A stretch of DNA of 64,000 nt from Aselliscus stoliczkanus. Taxonomy: Eukaryota > Chordata > Mammalia > Chiroptera > Hipposideridae. The position numbers and the translations under genes were made by a program. The notes under the pieces are model-generated. The model saw nothing but the letters and a program-made list of their open reading frames with translations, made no database searches and was not told the origin of the DNA. Shown one piece after another: positions 23,382-34,470 of the stretch. The first letter of the stretch is position 1. Every line of letters starts with the position of its first letter. The stretch is taken from contig CM066740.1 in assembly GCA_033961575.1 (NCBI GenBank), forward strand, positions 89,263,117 through 89,327,116, read 5' to 3'.

Positions 23382-23545
23382 GGCCGCCCAGGAGAACCTG
23401 GTGAATGCGACTTGCCCCTCTCCGCTGACCATTATGGTAGCTCCGGCCACATGTGCCTGTTGAGCACTCGAAACGTGGCCAGTGAGACTGAGAAACAGAG
23501 TTTTGAATTTAACTTATATATATTTAAATAATCACACCTGGGTAT
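23382..23545 (+). repeat. Old hAT-Charlie type MITE
   Basis: Diverged copy of a non-autonomous hAT element (GGCCACATGTGCCTGTTGAG ... ATAATCACACCTGG). A better-preserved copy of the same family is at 38,397-38,598. Confidence 0.55.
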
Positions 23546-25046
23546 AGAAACCCAACTTCTGAAAATGAGGGCTGGTACATCCTGGATCTTCTCGTAGGAG
23601 GTGATGTGGTCCAGAGAAAGGGCTGGGCCGGGGCGGCCTGACCCCAGATGGGTCCTGGCTCCAGCACTTACCAGCTGTGTGACCTTGAGGTGTGCATGGC
23701 TGGTGGAAAAGTTCCTGAGACTGGAAGGATGTGGAGACCTGGACATGTCCCCACACTGCCTCTCCCTCCCGCCCGTGGCCTTTCTCCTTACCCCAGCTGC
23801 TGTCCGCCCCCTTCCCGCCCCCAAGTTTCTGCGAGACCAAAGCTTCTTTGTTACCTTCCCCTGCCCCCAGACCTCACCACCTGCCATAGGCCACAATCCC
23901 ACAATCCGTACTTTGTGTGGTCTGGCAGTTGTCATGGCAGCTGCCCCAGGGGAGGCCTTCCTGTTGAGGGGGCTCTCATCTCAACTGCAGCCTGACCCTG
24001 TGTGGGGAAAGCCGGGGCCGAGCCAGGGGCTGGGAAGAGGGCAGCAACCAGGGCTCTGTCCTAAGACCCATCCCCTGCTCTCCCCAGAACCTGCTGGGCG
24101 GGGAAGGAAAAGGTCATCAGAGGCTGGAGTCAGGGCCAAGCGGCCTTCTGAGACTTGGTGTGTGCACTGGTGGGGGTTGCAACTTGCCTCCACTGCCTAC
24201 TGATTTTGCTGGGCAGCCTGCTTGCTGGGTTCCAGGCTAGCTGAGTGATGTGTCCGGTAGATGAGAAGGCAGGAGGCAGAATAAGAGAGAAAGGTGGAAA
24301 AGGCACAGCTTGGGGCCGGATGTACCTGGTGGCCTAGCTGACCTAGAAAGATGTGGCGTGAGGAGGAACTTACCTGGAGGTGGGCCCTGAGACAGGGCCT
24401 ACCTGTTCCCCCTTCCTGTCCTTTGTGCCTCTCCTCCTACCCTTGCCCTCGCATTTCTTACCTTTTCCCCTGGGGCCTATGCGGATCCCCTTCCTTCCAT
24501 GTCCACTTCTGTCTTACTTGGACCACGAGTTCTGTGAGCCCTGGTGTGGCCAGGACAGAAGTACCCAGGCGTGGCGGAGGGGCTGCCCAGGTAATTCACT
24601 GGGAATTGTTCACCAAGATTGAAGCCTTTCTGCCACCTGAGGCAAGTTTTAGATCCTAATGCCTCTTGGAAGACAGATGGATCAAGTAGGACTGATTTGA
24701 TTGAGCTCAAGGGGTTCTTGTTGTGTTGTGTTGGGGTTTTTGTGAATAAGGCCAAGCCCCACCCTCCATCCTCACCCTGAATGGTGGCTCCACTGCCCAT
24801 CTGAGGTTCCCTAAGTAGAGGTGGCCTTTCTGTTCAACCAGTTCCCTTTAGGGGACATTGGTGAGAGGCTTCCCCAAGGTGTGGGACTCAGAGTGTGACC
24901 TGCAGGGCAGATGTGTCACTAAGGCAGGAGCACCAGCATCCATCAGAACCTTTCCCTCCCCCGCCTCTTGGCTCCCCTTGCCCTGCACCACAGGCGAGCT
25001 CTTAGTGTCTGTAAGAAACCACAGTAGGAGTGCACAGCAGACCCCT
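23546..25046 (+). other. ZNF775: ZNF775 5' intron
   Basis: No exon, CpG island or clear mobile element recognised. Longer open frames lack domains. Confidence 0.45.
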
Positions 25047-25580
25047 GCTGGGGACATAGAATAAAACCCAAATCTCCTGCCATGTCTGAAAAGCTCCCCA
25101 CAAAACTAGGAGAGAAAGAAATGTTTTCTTATTGAGTAAGCCTTACACCAGAAAGAGATGCACATCGCAGGCCATCCTTTAGGAGATTACAAAGGCAGAA
25201 AGAAATCTCATGTGTTGCTCAGCCGGGCAGATGCAACCCGTTACACACATGTTCCCAAGATAAACCACCACTGGTCCTCAGGTCAGAGGACGTGACCATT
25301 TGTCACACAGAGTTCATCCTAGCTTCACCTGTAACTGGGGTGACCACCCATGTGAGCTAATGCCTTTATCCAGGGGAAAAACACTCTTTCTCCTTTTTTG
25401 TAACAGGAGGTAGTTTTGTAGCTTGGAGCCAGGGGTCTAGCCAAGTTAGACTCCCACCCTCACGTGGGGACTGGCGGACAGCGTCCTACCTCCCTTGATA
25501 TTTACTTTTCAAAGAGATGGCTCCAGGTCCCAGAGAGAGACAGTCCTGGCTTGTAAAGCTTTCAAGAGACTTATTTTGCT

Positions 25581-26046
25581 GTTTTTTTAATTTTTATTTT
25601 TAAAGATTTTTTTTTTTAAATTGGGGAATTGGGAGAGGGAACAGCATTGGGGAATCGGGGAAGGGGAACAGACAAGTTGCTGTCTTTTTGTTCTTCAGTC
25701 TAGTTGAGGAGGACATTGCTTCACTGGCCCATGTTGGTATCGTCATTGCGCTCTTCCCGGGTGAGGCAGATTGGTCGCCGGCCTCTGGATGTCGCTCACC
25801 GCGGCTATTGGCAGGTCACGCTGTCTGCCAGCCACTCACGCTGGCTGCCGGCCACTCACTGTAGCCTATGGCAGCCCACTGCAGCAGGGGCTGCAGCCTA
25901 CACCGTTGCCGGGGCTCGCACAGCCCAGCTCCAGGTGGAGCTGTTGTTAGCTGTAGAGGGCAGTGTCACTGGCCCTCATATGTGGGATCCTGACTGGCCG
26001 CTGGCATCCCAAACCAGCTCTTAACCAATGCGCCACTCCGCTGGCC
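25581..26046 (-). mobile_element. Long chimeric SINE (about 465 bp)
   Basis: One insertion bounded by the target-site duplication CTTATTTTGCT (25570-25580 and 26047-26057). Read on the minus strand it starts with the same tRNA head and AGTGACACTGCCCTC segment as the short SINEs. It then continues for about 370 bp through a central region with degenerate tandem GTGAGTGGC/GGCCGGC motifs and a tail (CTAGACTGAAGAAC ... CTTCCCCGATTCCCC) ending in poly(A). The tail resembles what I recall of rhinolophoid bat Rhin-type SINEs. It looks like the full-length parent, or a fusion partner, of the short family. Confidence 0.75.
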
Positions 26047-26119
26047 CTTATTTTGCTTTTAAAAAGATATATATACATCTCAAAGGGGCAGAGAAAGAAG
26101 TTACAATTAGAAGTTTTCT

Positions 26120-26248
26120 TTTCTTTTTTTTTTTTTTGAGGGCAGTGTCGCTGGCCCTCATATGTAGGATCCGAACCAGGGCTGCTGGCTTCCCAAGCCA
26201 GCACTTAACCACTGTGCCACTCGACCGGCCCAAACTTTTTTTTTTTTT
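26120..26248 (-). mobile_element. tRNA-derived short SINE (copy 7) with an A-run at both ends
   Basis: Minus-strand copy with a perfect 17 bp target-site duplication, ACAATTAGAAGTTTTCT (26103-26119 and 26249-26265). On the minus strand a poly(A) stretch plus GTTTG precedes the SINE head (26248-26231), so an 18-base 5' extension was inserted with the element. Confidence 0.85.
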
Positions 26249-26340
26249 ACAATTAGAAGTTTTCTAAAGAAAATGCTCTAAAAGAAAGGGGAGGGAGTCT
26301 CTTTCTCTTTTTTGCATGAGGGAAAATGATTTTTCAGATT

Positions 26341-27721
26341 CCTAATTTCCCTCTCACCGCCCCCCCACCCCCTTGACAGGGTCCAGATTCCAAACTTGGG
26401 TCCCTGCTCCAGGAGTGGCTGCTGGAAGGGGACCTGGGAGAAGGGAGAGGGCACCCTTAGAATAGAGTCTCTGGGAGGCTCTCAAGGGCCCCAGGTGGGG
26501 AGCAAGATAACACTGGGTGTCCTGTGAGGGTGGCTGAGCTGAGGGGCCCAGGAGGAAACACAGTCTGACTCCTGGAAAAGCTGCAGGAGCTGAGATGATG
26601 GCTATGGGTCCTCGCTGGGCACTTTGGGAGTGTGGGGGCAGAGGGGGTACAGGTATGTGAGATATGATCCCCTCCTTAGGAGAGGCAGTCCATGGCACTG
26701 GGTGGAGAAAATGAACCCCACCTCTGAGTGCGGGTCAACTGGCAGCATGTTGGTGCCACACAGCACTGTTGAGTGCCATCTGTGTGCAGGCTTTGTCCCA
26801 GGCCTTGGGCACTCTGCAGTGGGCACGGAAAGTTCCTGTCTTGGCGATGACAGGGAATAAGCAGACAAGTAAATATCATGTCAAGTGGCAAAGTGTCACG
26901 GAAGAATGTGAGGTGGAGTTAGGGTTGTGACTTTACCCAGAGGAGCCAGGGGAGGCCGCTCCGGGGAGGTGACATGTAGGTGGAGACCCGGAAGAGGCCA
27001 GGAGGCCATGCAGAGATCTGGGGAAGAGCACCCCATGCAGAGGACAGCCGGTGCAAAGCCCGAGGCCTCTGAGCAGCATGGCCTGTCCCCAGTCACGTTC
27101 CAGCCAATAAGTGAGTCCATCGGGAAATGTTCTAACAACTTGAGCATTAGATGAGCCCCATCCAGGCTGTGGGTTCCCACAGCTGGACTGTGTATCTTCT
27201 TGCCCAGAGAGCTCCCTGGGAGAGTTTGGGCCGAAGCGGAACATGGACGGAGTGGTCTGTGACTTTGCAGGAATAAGTTAGCCTCCCATGGTATCTGCAT
27301 GACCTTTCAGGCTTCTCTAACTTTCCTGAGTTTCTCCCATGCAGGCGTTGGGGAGGGGAGGTTCCTTCACACCCTGGCCTGCAGGTGCTGAGAGTGTGGG
27401 CCAGAGCTGGGTCTGGGAGCTACAGGGCCTGGGGTCTTGCTCCGCTCCACCACTGAGCCATCTCTGTGATGCCAAGCATGTCAGTGACCCTCCCTGGCCT
27501 CTTTCCTCTTCATGAAGTAGGAATTATGCCTGTTTTACCTGCCTAGCAGGTATGTGTGCAATTTAAAAAAAAAAGCCCTTTACATTTCAACGGAGATCAT
27601 GGATAGAAAAGCTCTTGAAAAAGAAGGAAAGCATTCTATGAGGTGGCAGGAGGACTGGGAAGGCCTTTCTTCCTTGTCCCACAGACCAACTCCCTTTCCC
27701 TTGCTCCCATCTCACCCACAG
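26341..27721 (+). other. ZNF775: ZNF775 5' intron with MIR/L2 relics
   Basis: No coding exon found. Old L2-like sequence is present at about 26,770-27,080 and a MIR-like segment at about 27,430-27,550. It ends at a good acceptor (CTCACCCACAG, ending at 27721). Confidence 0.45.
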
Positions 27722-27765
27722 ACGGCAGGCAGGGAGCGCCGAGCTGATGCCGTGGGGCCTCCGGG

Positions 27766-30501
27766 ATGGAGAGTGGCCTGGTCAGCGCCAGCACAGGTAA
27801 GAGAGAAGATGGAAGGGGCAAGCCAGCCTCAGCCCCCTGCCCAGGCTCCTCTTCCTGCTCCACTGTCCCTGAGTTGCTGCTGCCCTCACAGATACTTAGA
27901 AAGTGTCAAATTGCAGGGTGGGACCAGGACATTGAAGGTTGTGTCACAGAATGGGAATAAGACAGACTAACAAAATGACAAAATGCAGCCCAGCTTGCCA
28001 GGCAAGGTAACGCGTTCGTGCAAGAAGAGGGAGTTCATGGGGTCATGCCAATCACACATTGAAAACTAGCACTGTCGTTGGGACCAGGGGTTAAACAAAA
28101 CTTGTTGTCTTCCTTATCATCGCCATCACTGTCATCATCATCACCATCATCATCACCATCATCATCACCATCACCACCATCATCACCACCATCACCATCA
28201 TCACCATCATCACCACCATCACCATCATCATCACCATCATCACCATCACCACCATCACCATCATCACCATCATCATCACCATCACCACCATCATCACCAC
28301 CATCACCATCATCACCATCATCACCACCATCACCATCATCATCACCATCATCACCATCACCACCATCACCACCATCACCATCATCACCACCATCACCACC
28401 ATCACCATCATCACCATCATCACCACCATCATCACCATCATTACCATCATCACCATCATCACCACCATCACCATCATCACCACCATCACCATCATCACCA
28501 CCATCACCATCACCACCATCACCACCATCACCGTCATCACCATCACCGTCATCACCATCACCACTATCATCACCACCACCATCACCACCATCATCATTAC
28601 CATCTCCATCCCCTCCTCCACTTCCTCCACCTCCTCAGCCTCCTCCTCCACTTCCTCTTCCTCCCCTTCTGCCTCCTCCTCCTCCTCCTCCTCGGTCCTG
28701 GTGTCACTCAGAGGTCATGGTCTGTATCAGCTGACCCCCTTAGCGCCTGTTGTGAGGACACACAGCTCGAAGGGGGTGGTGTGCTGTACGGATATCACAC
28801 TGTTCTGGGGCTGGGTCCTGTAGCAGGCATCAGTGAGGAGACAACCTCACATCCCAGCTAGCCCCCTATCTGTCACTTTGAATGCTGACAGCACTCCGTG
28901 TGTGTGAGAGAGAGCTCGAGCTACGCACTGACATTACTATAATTTCAGTAAAACCCAGGGCAAACGGTTCCAAACAATTTAACAGAAAGACCTTTGATCC
29001 CAGGTAAACTCCCCAAGTGGAGTCCTAGCTTGTAGGTGAGAGGTACAGTCTGCTAGGGGCCCTCTCTCCACTCTACAGCAGCTGTGGGGCGCCCTGTGGT
29101 CTTAGGGAGGAGGTGGAGAACACCAGCCTAGGCCCTGGAGGCACGGAGGAACTGGGGACTGGGCGCCCCGGGGCGGCAGCCGTGGTCTCCTTGCCAGCCT
29201 CCACCGGCTTCTGCTGCCCGCTGGCCAGGCTTAGGGAATGACTGTCTAGTTGGCCAGAGTTTTCAGATCATTGAGAATGTACCGTTTTAAAGGACCTTTT
29301 CATTTTTATTTATTTCATGTGGTTTTTAAATTGGGCTAAAATACACATAACATGAAATTTACCATTGTAACCATCTTTAAGTGTACAGTTTAGTGGCATT
29401 AAGTATATTCATTCACATTGTTGTGCAATCATCACCGCCATCTACTTACAGAACTTTTTTGTCACCCCAGAAACTCTGTACCTGTTAAGTAATAGCTCCC
29501 CATTTAGCACATTTTCATTTTATCTGACCCATTTAGAGTATTTAAGAAATAATCTTTTTTATTGTGACTGACGAGTGGTACCTTTGCTTTGGATTCCTTC
29601 CACAACAGGCAGGACAGGCCTGTTTTCCTCTGTACTAATACCTGGTCCCTAAGGAAAAGTGCCCTGTGATGACTGAAGTCCCCACATATATACTTCACGG
29701 AGTCCACACACACCATCCCAGAGTTCCGGGCTCCTCCCACACCCCATCACTCATACCTGCCTTCTCCAGATGTCATATAGTTGGAATCTATTGTAATAGA
29801 TTGGTAATATGTATTTACATTTTTTCCATGTCTTTTCATGCCTTGATGGCTCATTTCTTTTTATTTCTGAATAATATTCCATTGTCTGGTGTACCACTAT
29901 TTATCTACTCACCTACGAGGGCCATCTCTTGGTTTTGACAGTTATGAACAAAGCTGCTATAAACATTTGTGTGCAGATTTTTGTGTGAACATAAGTTTTG
30001 AACTCCTTTGGGTAAATAGCTAGTAGACTGATTGCTGGATCATATGGTGAGTGTGTTTAATTTTGTAAGAAACCGTCAAACTGTATTCCAAAGTGGCTGC
30101 ACCGTTTGCCTCCCGCCAGCAGTGAGTGAGAGTTCCTGTGGCTCCACAGCCTCGCCAGCATTTGGTGGTGTCGGTGTTTTGGATTTTAGCCATTCTAGTA
30201 GTATGTGGTGGTAGTATTTTAGCTTTTAATGTTGTATAAGCCAAATTCTTCCTCAGTCATTTTTAGAATTTTCTGGGTATTTATGCAAATTGTAAATTTT
30301 ACAATTTACTTAATTAGGATTATACTGAATTTAAACATTGTTTTGGAGCGAAGGATCTAGGACTATGATGTATTTTCCTTTTATTTACATTTTACTTATC
30401 CCTTCAAAAAAGTTTAATAGTTACTGTTTATAAGTTTTACACGTGTATTAGGTTTAGTCACAGTTATTTCTAGATTTTTATTGCCATTTTTTCTTTTATT
30501 T

Positions 30502-30544
<43 letters not shown>

Positions 30545-33500
30545 TTTTTTATTTTTTATTTTTGAGGGCAGTGTCACTGGCCTTCATATGTGGGACGCGA
30601 ACCGGGGCCGCTGGCTTCCCAAGCCAGCGCTTAACCACCGCACCACTCGGCCGGCCCTATTGCCACTTTTTAAAAGTTATGAATCGTTAGGTGTTTTTGT
30701 ATCTGGCAATCTTGCTGAAACTTTTAGTGCTAATACTTTGTCAGTGTGTTCTCTTGCACATTCTAGGTTAATAATTATCAGCAAATAGTAGTTTTCCTTT
30801 CTAATAGTTATTTGAATATATTTCTTGTCCCCCCTATTCTTTGGCTAATTCCGTTGTCAATGACAGTGTTGAAGAGTGGCAGTGACAGTGAGCACCCTCA
30901 TCTCGTTCCTAGCTTGAATGGGCTTCTAATCTTTTGTCTTTGGTTATAATATTAGCTGTAGTTTCTATTGTAGTATAGCTCCATTGTCAACCTAAGAGGT
31001 CTTCCTCATACTCCTAGTTTCCTAAGACCTTCCTTCCTTCCTTCTTTCCTTCCTTCCTTCCCTCCCTCTCCCTCTCTTCCTCTTCGCTTCTTTCTTTCTT
31101 CCTTCTCTCCCTCCAGAAATGTTGAATTTTGTCTTATGACTTTTTTGCATCTATTGAGATGGTATAAGGTTTTCAAATGTCATGAGTTATACTGAGCCTT
31201 CTCTGCTTTCCTGGGGAAGAGCCCAGCAAGGTCACGATATGTTGTTATCCTTTTAATGCTGCTGAGCCTGCTTTGCTAAGGATTTTCTCTTTGTCCTTTA
31301 CGTCTACTTTCACAGAATGATTAACCTATCATTTCCTGCCTACGCCACCCTTGTCTTGTTTTGATACTGGACCATGCTAGCTCGTAGGTTTCCCCCCTTC
31401 CTCTCCTCCTAGCCACTATCACCGTTTATGTAAGTTGGGTCTAACCCTTCCCTTGAAGTGTTAGTAGAACCTGTTTACACAGTTGGGTGGCCTGTTGCCC
31501 AGTTTCAAGGTAGAAGGTCAGCTTTCTGTTCAGTCTCTTCTGTTTATGTAGACAGGGTTTTTCTTTTTTTTACTCCTGAGTCAGTTTTGTTCATTTATAT
31601 TTTCTGACAAAACCATCCATTATATATATATATATATACTTTTTTCTTTTTTTTTTTTCAAATTGATATAACATAGTATTTTAGGATTTTAAGAATCCTT
31701 TTTATAGTTATATGTTCCCTTTATCTTATAATCTCTGCTTTTATCTTTCTTAATTCCTTCTTCCTACTCCCTTTGGGTTTATTTTGTTGTCTTTTAAAGC
31801 TTGGAACCTGTTGTTTTGAGTTTCTCTCTCCCCTTTGTTCACAACTGTTTCATTTCACCTACTTTTTATTAAATATAAACTTTTTATTGAAGTGTAACAC
31901 AGAGAAAAGTGCATAGGTCACAAGCTGTATAAATTCTTATAAAGTGAACATGCCGGTGTCACCAGCACCTAGCATCGAGAAAGAACATGGCCAGAACCCC
32001 AGGAGTTCCTCCCGTTCCCTTCCAGTCATAGCGCCCTCTATAAGGGGGCCACTATCCTGACTTCTAACTCATCGATTAGTTTCGCCAGCTTTTAAACATC
32101 ATATAAATGGAGTCATAGAGTCTGTAGCAAGACCGTGTCCATCCCGCTGATGGCCATGAGCTAGGGGAACAAAGCACCCCTGTAGATCTGAGCAGCTGTG
32201 TGTGTGGGACTCTCAGCAGGAAAGTGGACTATAGGTTTAATACGAGGCTGTACGTGTTCTGGGTGCTGAGAACTTTCTTCGGCCTTCCATGGCCTAAGAC
32301 TTGCTTGTTCTTGGTTTTGTTGAAGAAAGGTGAGTTTGCCAAATAGCCAAGGTCCAAGAAGATGAGGGACTCAGGTACCGTGGCTACTGTCCTGGAGAAA
32401 GCCCGGCAGTGATGTGTGGTTTGCTCACCCAGCCACTGAGGGGTTGGGCCTGGACTCGCTTAGTAAGCTCCCAGTGCGTGCTTGGATCCTCGTGGAAAAA
32501 GAACAGACATTAGAAACTTGGCCATGTTCTGCTTACTCCCTGGGTGGGAAGACCTTGCTGGATTGTTGTCTTTCACTGTCTCTGGTCTCTGCGTTTCCTG
32601 GGCCTCAGGGTACAGCGAGTGGTACTCAATTATCTTTCCTTTCTTGCATTTTCCCGTTTCCCCTTCTCCATACCTCAGCTTGCCCTTACCTTACTGTCTT
32701 TCCTACCTTACCCTATCTCTGCTTTCTCCTTTCCCCTTATCCTCTTCTCCCCATCAACTTCTTAGTGCATTCTTTTCCTTCTGCCTTGTTTCCTCTGTGC
32801 TCTGCCCTCCCAGTGCGCCTTTCCCTGAGCAGTGACTGACTCTCCCGTCTTCTCTCCCTTCGCCTCTGGCAGGAGATGGGCTGGTGATGAAGATCAAACA
32901 GGAGAAGCCCGAGCGGCTGCTGCAGACCCTGACACCACAGGCGGCGCTTTGCAAGAAGGATAAGGAGAACGTTTTTCAGCAGCGTCGGGGCCTCCCGCCA
33001 TGCCAGACCGTGGGGAAGCCGCGAGCCTTGGGGAGACAGGAGGAGACTGGGGGTCCCAGGTGGACCCCTCCCACTGAGCAGGGCGCGGGGCTGGCAGGCC
33101 GGGTTCCGGGGACAGCCTCCGGGCCCCTGAGCCGCGCGCTGTCTGCCGGCGAGGGCCACTTCGTGTGCCTGGACTGCGGGAAGCGGTTCAGCTGGTGGTC
33201 GGCCTTGCAGATCCATCAGCGCACCCACACCGGGGAGAAGCCGTACCCCTGCGGCAAGTGCGGCAAGAGCTTCAGCCAGAAGCCCAACCTGGCGCGCCAC
33301 CAGCGGCACCACACGGGCGAGCGGCCCTTCTGCTGCCCCGAGTGCACCAGGCGCTTCAGCCAGAAGCAGCACCTGCTCAAGCACCAGAAGACCCACTCCC
33401 GGCCCGCCGGCCACTCGTGCCCCGAGTGCGAGCGCTGCTTCCGCCACCAGGTGGGCCTGCGCGTCCACCAGCGCGCGCATGCCCGCGACCGCCAGGGCGC

Positions 33501-34470
33501 CTGCGCTGCGCTGCCGGCGCTGCTCCCGGGCGCCCCCGCCCGGCGGGGCCGTCGCCTGCGGCCGGGGCCGCCGCGGGGCCGCCCCGAGTGGGCCTGGCTG
33601 GGGCTCTGCCAGGGCTGGTGGCTGCAGGCGGGGGTGCGGACTGCGGCCCCTGCCGCCGCTGCCGCGGGGCCGGGGGCACAGCGCCAGTTCATCTGCAACG
33701 AGTGCGGCAAGAGCTTCACGTGGTGGTCATCGCTGAACATCCACCGGCGCATCCACACGGGCGAGCGGCCCTACCCGTGCCCCGAGTGCGGCCGCCGCTT
33801 CAGCCAGAAGCCCAACCTGACGCGGCACCTGCGCAACCACACGGGCGAGCGCCCGCACGCCTGCGCGCACTGCGGCCGCCGCTTCCGCCAGAAGCAGCAC
33901 CTGCTCAAGCACCAGCGCACGCACCTGCCGGGCGCGCGGGCGGCGCGCTGCCCCAGCTGCGGCCAGAGCTGCCCCGGGCCCGCGGCGCTGCGGGCCCATC
34001 AGCGCGCGCACGGCGCCGCCGCCACTGCCCAGCGGCTGCGGCCTGGGCCCGCCGGGATGGGCGCGGAGCCGCAGGGCCAGGGCCGCTCGGCGCCGCCGCC
34101 CAGCCCCCCGCCGGCCCAGGGGCACGAGGAGGTGCTGTGGGACAGCGCGCCGGGGGGCCTCGCGGGGCCCGGGGAGCAGCGCCAGTTCATCTGCAGCGAG
34201 TGCGGCAAGAGCTTCTCGTGGTGGTCGGCGCTCACCATCCACCGGCGCATCCACACGGGCGAGCGGCCCTACCCGTGCCCCGAGTGCGGCCGCCGCTTCA
34301 GCCAGAAGCCCAACCTGGCGCGGCACCGGCGCAACCACACCGGCGAGCGGCCCTACCTGTGCGTGGCCTGCGGCCGCGGCTTCCGCCAGAAGCAGCACCT
34401 GCTCAAGCACCAGCGCACGCACCGGGGGGCCCTGGCGCCCGCCTCCAGCACCAAGGACGAGGCGCTTTAG
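27766..34470 (+). CDS. ZNF775: ZNF775, 11-finger C2H2 protein (two coding exons)
   Basis: A nuclear C2H2 zinc-finger protein, probably a sequence-specific DNA binder; its targets are little known. The first coding exon is 27766-27796 ([10 protein letters not shown] plus one base), with donor G/GTAAGA; the second is 32873-34470 (acceptor TCTGGCAG). The junction restores GGA-GAT-GGG and gives a 542-residue protein. The N-terminus has a KxExP SUMOylation-like motif (MKIKQEKPE) and no KRAB or SCAN domain. Fingers 1-3, 5-7 and 9-11 form three repeats of the same three-finger module: SWWS/TWWS, then SQKPNL, then QKQHLLKH. Fingers 4 and 8 act as spacers, and finger 8 has lost the core phenylalanine (CGQSCPG). 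Exon 2 is highly GC-rich. An upstream non-coding exon is expected in the CpG island at 21-22 kb. Confidence 0.93.
28117..28605. repeat. CAT/CAC trinucleotide satellite
   Basis: About 490 bp of interspersed CAT and CAC triplets with a higher-order pattern of blocks such as CATCATCACCATCACCAC, followed by a CCTCCT-rich tail to about 28,695. It lies 320 bp downstream of the first ZNF775 coding exon. Open frames on both strands (serine/proline or methionine/valine repeats) arise from the triplet repeat and are not genes. Confidence 0.95.
28696..29282 (+). other. ZNF775: ZNF775 intron, nothing recognised
   Basis: Plain intronic DNA between the triplet satellite and the LINE-1 sequence. Confidence 0.4.
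29283..32115 (-). mobile_element. Old LINE-1 in antisense, fragmented
   Basis: Antisense LINE-1 3' UTR and ORF2 sequence can be followed through motifs such as AATAATATTCCATTGT, CTGGATCATATGG and GCATCTATTGAGATGG. A second antisense 3' LINE-1 stretch follows at about 31,860-32,110. It is degenerate, with no usable reading frame. It contains a SINE (30,490-30,657), a TTCC-rich run (31,027-31,095) and a TA run (31,620-31,638). Confidence 0.7.
30490..30657 (-). mobile_element. tRNA-derived short SINE (copy 8) with expanded (TTTA)n tail
   Basis: Minus-strand SINE whose A-rich tail has expanded into about 65 bp of TTTA repeats (30,496-30,562). Imperfect target-site duplication TATTGCCA(T/C)TTTTT flanks it. 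It sits inside the antisense LINE-1. Confidence 0.88.

Larger units (their letters stand above)
25047..26340 (+). mobile_element. Unclassified LTR-like repeat, copy B, with nested SINEs
   Basis: Second copy of the repeat at 10,003-10,655, same orientation, about 640 bp of its own sequence: 25,047-25,569, 26,047-26,102 and 26,266-26,340. Two SINE insertions, both with target-site duplications, account for the extra length. The two copies flank REPIN1 and lie 15 kb apart. Confidence 0.6.

Noticed and set aside
28078..28734. Open frames of serine/proline and methionine/valine repeats on both strands
   Set aside because: Produced by the CAT/CAC triplet satellite; no stop codon can occur in a pure CAT/CAC repeat, so the open length means nothing.
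29283..32115. Functional LINE-1
   Set aside because: Sequence is antisense, diverged and interrupted; no ORF2-length frame remains.
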